The notes under the pieces: model-generated
Database searches by the model: none
The model's input: only the letters and a program-made list of their open reading frames with translations
What the model was told of the DNA's origin: nothing
Program-made: the position numbers and the translations under genes
Shown here: positions 57,734-64,000 of the stretch, in pieces
Layout of the letters: each line of letters begins with the position of its first letter
Numbering within the stretch: the stretch's first letter is position 1
Origin: Neoceratodus forsteri
Lineage: Eukaryota; Chordata; Ceratodontiformes; Ceratodontidae
DNA: 64,000 nucleotides
Assembly: GCA_016271365.2 (NCBI GenBank)
Contig: CM028136.1
Coordinates: 468,718,001 to 468,782,000, forward strand
Direction of reading: 5' to 3'

Positions 57734-58345
57734 CTGTGCATTATTCTCTATATAATATCTAATGACTTCAAATTCCATAACCACTGTACGGAGATGTTTA
57801 GGAAATCTAATTATAGCCTGAATGTAATAAATTGACATTTCATTAATACATCTAGAAATCTTAGGCTACCATTGAACAACACACATGTAGGACCTCGTAT
57901 AGACAATTGCTCACAATTTTGGGGCAGATTGGGCAACACCGAGAGAAACAAACTAGAACGCATCCAGAGAAAAGCAACTAGGGTAATTAAAGGATTAGAG
58001 AGTATGACATACCAAGATAGACTAAAAGAGCTGAATCTAAATACATTGCATGATAGATGTATTAGAGGAGATCTTCAATTAATGTTCAAAATAATACACA
58101 ATATGGAGTTAATGCAGGGAACAAATCTCAAATATAAACCAAGCAACAAATTAAGAGGACATAACATGCAATTACAAACTGAAAATCTCAAAACATAAAA
58201 ACATAAAAGATTTTATACATAAAGAATTGTGAATATATAGAACAATTTACCAGTAGATGTGGTGAATAACTCAACTTTCAACATTTTCAGGAACAAATTA
58301 GATAATTATTTATCATTGAAAGTACTAGTTAATTATTACCGTTGA

Positions 58346-58900
58346 TAAGGGACAGCTTGTATGGGCCTATGGCTCGTTGCTATCTCTACAATTTCTCTAA
58401 GCAAATTCTCAAATCAGCTGTGTAAACAAATGAAACAATGTTATTTCTTATATTAAAAAACAATTTTCTAAACATTTTAACGTAGTACCTTTTAGAGTAA
58501 TAGCTTAGTTTATAATATATCATGGTATTGCTGTTCAGTTTATTGTATCACCTGATGCTTTCATGCTCAGCCTTTAGGCTAGTGCTAAAACAAACTTTTT
58601 CACTGTCAGTGTCATTGGTGGTATGAATTTGTATATCTGGTTGCCATGATCATGCTCCAATAGCTTACTGTTAATGTCTTTGGTATTCTTTAGTGAAGAT
58701 CTGTCATCATTGTGGATAACAGGGATTCATTTATACAACAGAATTAAAGAGCTAGTGGAGCGAAAACAGGCAGACAGGGAAAAAAATAAAAATTTTAAGT
58801 AGTAGTCAGTTGTAATTTTTTATTTCTGAAGTGTTTTTCTTTTTCCTTTTGCTCATCAGAAAGTATTCTATGTGATAACATTGTGCTGGATGTGTGTAAA
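58346..58900. other. No recognisable gene
   Basis: AT-rich unassigned DNA. Confidence 0.5.
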
Positions 58901-59128
58901 AACAGCTCTTAGTCTGGCAGTTGATACAGCTTTTTCTACTGCCCCACACTACATCATCAGCATTGTGATCTCACTGACTGTGACATCACAGGTGAATGAC
59001 CTGGCAGTCACTCACTTGCTGTTCCTAAGTAGCAGTGATGTCATAGTCATTGAGTACACAATGCTGATGATATAGTGTGGAGCAGTAGGGTAAGATACTG
59101 TATGCCAGCTGCCAGGCTAAGAGCTGTT
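58901..59128. repeat. Palindromic foldback (MITE-like)
   Basis: AACAGCTCTTAGTCTGGCAG at left pairs with the inverted CTGGCAGGCTAAGAGCTGTT-type right end. Inner blocks CATCATCAGCATTGTG and GACTGTGACATCAC also recur inverted (about 59,025-59,096). Confidence 0.8.
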
Positions 59129-59456
59129 CCACAAAGCACACCTACTAACATCAGGTAAACAATCTAATTAAACAAAGGGAAAAGAAAAAGTACCTCAGAT
59201 ATATAAGGTAATGGTTGGCTGCTTTTAAAATCTAATATTAGTTTTAGGCAGTACACTAGGGCCCAGATATTCAAACTGTGCCCAAAAAGTGTGCAACAGC
59301 AGGAGCAAGTGCAAGTCCTCTGCGCCCATGTGCAAGAAGTGCAATATTCAAAAACTGCACAGGCCAAGATGCGCCCACAGCACGTGACTGAATATCGCAC
59401 CACCTGCGCCATAGCGTAACTAGGGAGATGAAGCTGACCATATTTGATGTGCCATA

Positions 59457-60780
59457 GCGCAACAAGGAATGTTCAGCTGAGCAGTCCAGATGTGCCATAG
59501 CGCAACCAGGGATGCCCCAGCAGCAGCGCAGCAATGCAACAGCACAACCAGGGATGCAGGGACCCACCACCTATGCCACAGATGGGCAGAGGAACACACA
59601 GCAGAACAGACATCGTCCCCCACTCCCCATGCACTGCACAACCGGGGGAGAGTGGTAACAACCACCAGCCCATGGATACCAGCAACCAACCCACAGCCGG
59701 GCCATGGTGCCCCAGCACACCCCCTGGCAAGCTGTGACTGGCACACAAGGAGGGCCTACCACCCCGGACCACACCATCCCACCAATGCAGAGCACACCCT
59801 GCACCATGATCTCCATACACCCTGCCCAGGAGTAGCACCCAACAGTGCCGGACACCCCATGCATGCCACTACCCCCACTGTGACAATGCAACCCTGTGCA
59901 CCATGGAGCCATGCAAGGCAGCCCCACCATGGGCACCCTGCAACAGGTGGCAGCAGACAGTGATGCAACAGATGCATACACAGTACCGCCCTGCACATCC
60001 CCCCCAAGGTACAGCTGAGAGACCGACCATGCATCAGCACACGAGGTACCCCACATGAAACAGGGCATGCCCTGGACCCCATCTCCAGCGGTACAGCACC
60101 CTGCATGCCCTCCCAAGGACACATCCCATCCCAGCACTGGCCACAACAGCCAGCACAGACATGCACAGTGTAGCATGGAGGCATGCACCACACAGGATGC
60201 AACACAGTGCATGGACAAACACCCACCCATACCCAAGGGCACAGCAACACAGGGACACAGTAGTGGGTCAACCAAGCCACTGGTGTGTGGCCACAGCTGA
60301 TGTGCACACACGGCCAGCACCCCTACATTGCACAGGTGTGCCAGCCACCCTGCACAGGCACCATGAAGCTGTATGCCACCAGCATGCTGCCGGAGCACAA
60401 GTGACAGACACTGGAGCACATCCCCTGCAACAGACAGAAGCGACAGCATGTATGGTGGACAACAACAGCAGAGGCCACAGTGCCACCAGAGGCAGATGTG
60501 TACCATACTGGTGATGGTGGTCAACCTGGCATTGTGCCGGGTACAGTTGTTATCCAGCATGGACAGCAACCACTGACACGCCAGCAGACTGTGCATATCA
60601 CAGACATGCAAGGGTGTCAGCTGCACAGGCCATGGACGGTCTGACAGGGGTGCCATGCACACAGTCCAGTCCCCATGGACCGCTGCACACAGACATGCAG
60701 TGCACAGAGTACAACACACAAACCACAGACAGTGACTGATCCCCCTGTCTACACCATAGGTGGTTCACCTCTGCACACAC
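59457..60780. other. GC-rich interior with long but probably incidental open frames
   Basis: The longest open frame in the window (59,571-60,719, minus, 382 codons) lies here. Its product would be extremely Cys/Trp/His-rich, with no domain. Long frames are open at the same place on the plus strand (59,490-59,963), and the DNA is a monotonous mixture of CCA, GCA, TGC and TGG triplets. I treat it as composition-driven openness in non-coding transposon DNA. Confidence 0.5.
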
Positions 60781-60930
60781 ACACACACACACACCCATGT
60801 GTGCACCACCCCGATGCCATGCACTCCACTGCAGCTGAGCACCTGTAGCCCACTGCAAATCAGAGACCACCACAGTTGTTATAACAAAATGTATATATTA
60901 AAACTATGTACAGTAAAGCTACATACAAAA

Positions 60931-62250
60931 CTATATACAATAGTGGGGGAAGGGCCACATAACAAGTGGGGGCGGGTGAGGGGCAGGGTGAACATATGGG
61001 AGAGGGAAGAAGGGGTGTGAGGGTGGGTCAAAGGGGGGAAGGTGGTATTTGGGCATGGGGACATCACTGGCCACCCCTTTCCTCTTTCTCCTGGTGCGAT
61101 GGGATCTCCGCCTCCTTCTCCTCACCCCGTGGTGGTGGATGTGCCTCAGGAGCTCCAAAGTCTCCCTCCCAACCTGCAGCAGCTCCTGGATGTCCCGCTG
61201 GATCTGCCGGAGAGTCCAGCCACCTATGACGAGGGAGCAGAGTCAATAGGTGTGACTGTCCATCCCCCTGCAGCCCACCCATTGTGCATGGCATACAGCC
61301 ATGTGACATGCCCCTGTGATGGTGTGCAACCACCCATAGTGACCATGTCCACAAGACCTGCCCACCCAGGCAGCCACAGCCATGTGGACCACTGCACACA
61401 CCCACCGCCCATGTCCTGCACAGCACCACCATGGCCATACAGTGACTTGGCTATGTGGTGTGAACACAGTGCCACAGCCATGTGCCCGGTGCATGCATGG
61501 ACCACCATTGATGCACTCCCAGACATGCAGTGCCACTGGACAGTGCTGACTGTAACAAGTTGCGTGCATGGCAGTGGTGTTACTGGATGGTTGCCATGCC
61601 CAACTGCCCGCCCAGTTATACAGCATGCAGTAGTAATCATGGATGTGAGGCACTCACCATCAGCAGGCTGGTCCACATGCCGTGGACCACCTTCATCCCT
61701 CCTGTCCCTCTCCTCCAACATGCAGCGCCTCCCCTCGTGGTTGCATCTCTGTTCTTCTGGCCCTAAGGTGCAAACATGGAGAGAGGAACATCAGTACAAT
61801 CCTGTGGCAATGTCCCCCCACCCCCATGTGTGTGCAATCCCACAGAGCCAGACCCACCGACCCCACACCCCGATACCACCACCACGGCCAACACCGGACG
61901 GCCCCCCATGTGCTGGACACATGCAACCGTGATACCCGTATGGACGATAAAAGTGTATGGATGTTGCACCTTCCTGGCCATGGCTTCATGCCCCTCCTGG
62001 CACGTGCCTGCAGGTGGGCAAGCAGGTCCGGGTCCCTGTGCCTCAGGTCCCCATAATGGTGGCGGCACTGCTCTGCCATCCACCCCATACCGGTGGCCTC
62101 CTCCAGGGTGTCGGCCGCCTCCTGCCATACTTCACTCCTGGCCCTGTCCAGGGGTGCCTCCCCAAACAAAGCCCCAACATGTGGTTTGACTATGGCTACA
62201 AGGTTTGCCAGCTCGATCTGGCTCCACTGCACAGCACACTTCCGCATCAT
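60931..62250 (-). pseudogene. Myb/SANT-like DNA-binding protein gene, three exons, junction 1 unclear
   Basis: Minus strand. Exon 1 starts at ATG 62,250 (MMRKCAVQWSQIELANLV) and encodes a Myb/SANT-like fold with conserved Trp and the helix-3 pattern EQCRHHYGDLRHR. It is closest in style to Myb-like partner-of-profilin and Harbinger Myb proteins. Exon 2 is 61,762-61,658 (acceptor CACCTTAG, donor GTGAGTG; PEEQRCNHEGRRC to DQPADG). Exon 3 is 61,223-60,931 (acceptor GTCATAG) and joins in phase: WTLRQIQRDIQELLQVGRET, a helix, then a basic nuclear-signal-like run RRRRRRSHRTRRKRK. The exon 1 donor near 61,970 does not join exon 2 in the best frame, so a frameshift or another donor exists. In Harbinger systems such proteins bind the element DNA and partner the transposase; that role is inferred. 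Confidence 0.6.
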
Positions 62251-63020
62251 CTCTGCTGCTCAGTTCAATCAAAATGGCACTCTGCAGTGTGATCCTGCCA
62301 CGTGCAGATGCTGCATGGTACAGCGCTGCCATTCCCTATCATGCTGTCACCGAACAGTGCGATAGTGGTGAACCCATGCCTGACGCATGGCGCCTAGGGG
62401 TCAAAGGTCGGGCACAGGGTCAAGGGTCTCTGGCGCATGGACAGCCACAGTGCAATTTGGAACCCAATGTGTGTAGCACGATTGGGTGCCTGTGTGCCAC
62501 CTCCTGTAGCAGTCTACCGTGCTGTTGCCCCAGTGCGCCTACGATGCCCCAGTGCCACAGCGCCGTATAGGTGAACAGCGCCGTAGCGCCACTGGCACAA
62601 TGGTGGCTGTGCCCTGCATTGCCTCCCATGCACAGCAGCATGGTAGGTGCCTGTGGCATCAACCCAGGCATGCGCAGTTAGGTGTGTACTGTGCATGTCA
62701 CAGAACTGCACCCTTGGCTCAGCATGTTCAACACAATTGCGCAAGCACAACAGCGTGATATTCAGCCGGCATATGCAAATCAGCTAATCAGCCATTCAAT
62801 GGCGCAGTCACTGCATTTGCATCCACTTAAAGATGCGCCTCACCTCATTTGCATGGGTTTGCGCTATAAAAGTGAGACATTGGGCTGCACTGGCCATAGT
62901 CGGTTACTACAGTCTATTGCGGTGAGTTGCATGCTGTTTGGGAGTGTGGACTGTGGTGTTTTGGACATGCATGGGACTGCACAGTCACAGGTAACACCTG
63001 TCATTCTCACAGGATGAATC
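62251..63020. promoter_or_regulatory. Bidirectional promoter region between two Myb-like genes
   Basis: Separates divergent start codons at 62,250 (-) and 63,021 (+). A TATA box TATAAAAG lies at 62,865-62,872 for the plus gene, with ATTTGCAT-type octamer-like motifs at about 62,816 and 62,848. A possible 5' UTR intron runs from GCGGTGAGT (62,920) to CTCACAG (63,012). Confidence 0.5.
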
Positions 63021-64000
63021 ATGACCGAGATTGTGGTGGAGGAAGAGGAACAGAGTCGTGGGAGGAAGAGGAGGCCGAATTTCACTAAGGCCGAGACAGA
63101 TGCCCTGTTCGAGGCCTACCTAGACCAGGAGCTGCTTCTCAGTGGATGCCAGGGAACACCACAGGCCCATGCTGCTGCACGGGAGGAGGTGGCACATGCT
63201 GTAAACCTGCATATCAGCCACCAGCGCTCCTTGCAGGAGTGAAAAAATAAGATGGTCACAGACAGGTGGAGGATTAAAGAGAAGGTGGCTGCCATCAGGG
63301 CAGCACAGTCTGCGACAGGTGGGGGACAGCAGGAGGTGCTACGCCTGACCCCACAGGAAGAGCGAGTTGCTGGCAGCATGCAGCGTTGCACCATTGAGGG
63401 TGTTCCGGGTGGTGGATTCCAGACGGGTGGTAGCCCGTCACTGCATGGTAGGTCATGGTCTGTCTATTGGGGGGGGACAGGGTAGGTCACATGCAGTAAT
63501 GCTACTTTTTTTCCCTTACAGCTCCTGAGTATCTGCATGGGTCAGTGGTGGTGGGCTTCTCCACTGAGGCCAGTCACATGTAGATGGAGGAGGGCCCATC
63601 CACCTCCACAGGAATACAGGGGTCAGGGTAACAGCGGGCCCATCTGGATGTCCGGGCTGATGTTGGTGGAGCAGGTGCAGAGGAGGCCCTGCCTGTGTCC
63701 CAGCATGCCAGCGTCCATGGATGTCAGCATGCTAAGACTCAGGATGGTGTCAGATCTGTCACCGATGATGATGGAGCTAATGTCATGGGCAGTGACACGT
63801 GTGTGCCACAGGATGGCCACACAGCAGGTGACATCGCGGCCATGGCTGTGGGTGGTGCTGCTGAGGAGGCCTGCCTGTCATCACAGTCCCAGCCTGTGCC
63901 TGTCAGCACCAGTGGGGCAGCACTGGTGTATGTCCAGGACAGTGGGGCTGTTGCAACCCTTGAGGCGGCACCATTGAGCCCTGCGGAGTGGCAGCTGGAG
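63021..64000 (+). pseudogene. Myb/SANT-like (NAIF1-type) DNA-binding protein gene, two exons, runs off right edge
   Basis: ATG 63,021 opens MTEIVVEEEEQSRGRKRRPN and then a Myb_DNA-bind_5-like domain: FTKAETDALFEAYLDQELLL, HAAAREEVAHAVN, ISHQRSLQE, an in-frame TGA (63,240-63,242), then KNKMVTDRWRIKEKVAAIRA and the linker ATGGGQQEVLRLTPQEERVA. Exon 1 ends at 63,447 (GCATG/GTAGGT). An intron of 74 bp ends TCCCTTACAG, and exon 2 starts at 63,522 in phase (APEYLHGSVVVGFSTEASHM). Further stops at 63,581 and about 63,629. The remainder is an Ala/Gly/Ser-rich acidic tail. The exon structure and domain order are clear, but three stops make this copy non-functional. Confidence 0.7.

Larger units (their letters stand above)
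57403..57750. mobile_element. Hairpin element with decamer array inside the LINE
   Basis: The LINE frame is interrupted exactly here. ATAATAACTGGTGAC before the insert and ATAATATCTAATGAC after it look like a diverged 15-bp duplication. Inside: a perfect hairpin AATGCCATAATAACC (57,435-57,472), seven decamers (57,491-57,564) and a long hairpin (57,598-57,733). No coding capacity. Confidence 0.65.
56823..58345 (+). pseudogene. CR1-like LINE reverse transcriptase remnant, split by a hairpin element
   Basis: Plus strand. KSYTTNLLRFYNNVNSHLD (56,818-56,875), VTYLDFKKAFDKVPHQNLIG, WIENWLFDREQRVRVQGYL and a damaged VPQG block (SRIPQG then a stop) are followed by a degraded FADD-type box (FEDDTN) near 57,165. 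The frame reaches KDLSIIITGD at 57,400 and resumes at 57,762 with DFKFHNHC. PRIDNCSQFWGRL, RIQRKATRVIKGLESMTYQD, RCIRGDLQLMFKIIHN and NNLPVDVVNNSTFNIFRNKL complete the C-terminus. Its left end coincides with the right edge of the gypsy element. Confidence 0.85.
59258..64000. mobile_element. Harbinger-like DNA transposon region with two divergent Myb-like genes (runs off right edge)
   Basis: The DNA becomes GC-richer at about 59,258, starting GGGCCCAGATATTCAAACTG, a terminus-like sequence similar to the GGGCCC ends of the element at 5,228. Subterminal DNA repeats short GCGCCATAGCGCAAC-type motifs, and ATATTCA/TGAATAT-type motifs recur at 59,266, 59,331, 59,390 and 62,758. Two genes are divergently arranged around 62,251-63,020. 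A DDE transposase is not in the window; it would have to lie beyond the right edge. Assignment to Harbinger rests on the Myb/SANT partners and the terminus style. Confidence 0.5.

Noticed and set aside
59571..60719. 382-codon minus-strand open frame, the longest in the window
   Set aside because: Extreme Cys/Trp/His composition, no domain, and other frames are open over the same DNA on the opposite strand. This reads as a compositional effect of TGC/TGG/CCA-rich non-coding sequence.
61042..61932. 296-codon plus-strand open frame
   Set aside because: It is antisense to exons 2-3 and introns of the minus-strand Myb-like gene, which has a recognisable domain, splice sites that keep phase, and a basic nuclear-signal-like run.

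Overview
This window looks like intergenic DNA from a large, repeat-rich vertebrate genome. It shows low coding density, about 40% GC, dinucleotide microsatellites, CR1, L2-like and L1-like LINEs, tRNA-derived SINEs, a Gmr1-type gypsy element, a T2/Kolobok-type MITE and a Harbinger-like Myb gene pair. That mix suggests an amphibian (possibly a caecilian) or a lungfish; I cannot choose between them from sequence alone. I found no convincing host gene, tRNA, rRNA or CRISPR. Almost all recognisable coding sequence belongs to transposable elements, and nearly all of it is broken.

Layout. 1-2,215 holds the 5' half of an L2-like LINE on the minus strand: an open endonuclease domain running off the left edge, a hydrophobic N-terminal region with a 2A-like motif, and a 5' UTR with about 122-bp tandem monomers. 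3,450-4,600 is a LINE reverse-transcriptase remnant (+). 4,552-4,955 is a hairpin-rich foldback. 5,228-5,870 is a TIR element with a 3-bp site duplication. 6,017-7,640 is a CR1 (-). 8,128-8,354 is a tRNA-SINE. 10,800-13,330 is an L2-like LINE (-). 15,430-19,900 is an L1-like element (-) carrying an inserted L1 fragment (+) and a second kind of SINE. 20,013-20,930 is a hairpin plus a 176-bp tandem repeat. 23,707-30,987 holds two direct copies of an approximately 3-kb repeat, each with a different SINE insertion.

The centrepiece is 31,366-56,817. I read it as one gypsy (Gmr1-like) LTR retrotransposon on the minus strand, expanded to 25 kb by later insertions. Both LTRs are visible, a GAAAT duplication lies outside each, and the parts between them are in the expected order: gag with a SCAN-like region, zinc knuckle, protease, integrase, reverse transcriptase, RNase H, polypurine tract. 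Integrase precedes reverse transcriptase. Insertions inside it include an L1-like element (18-bp duplication), an L2-like LINE (7-bp duplication) itself carrying a CR1 fragment and a TA-flanked foldback, a T2-type MITE, a cluster of nested palindromes with a CR1-type LINE, a retrocopy with a 15-bp duplication, and a LINE/SINE tail.

56,823-58,345 is a CR1-like LINE split by another hairpin element with a decamer array. 59,258-64,000 is a GC-richer, apparently Harbinger-like transposon with two divergent genes for Myb/SANT-like DNA-binding proteins; it continues past the right edge.
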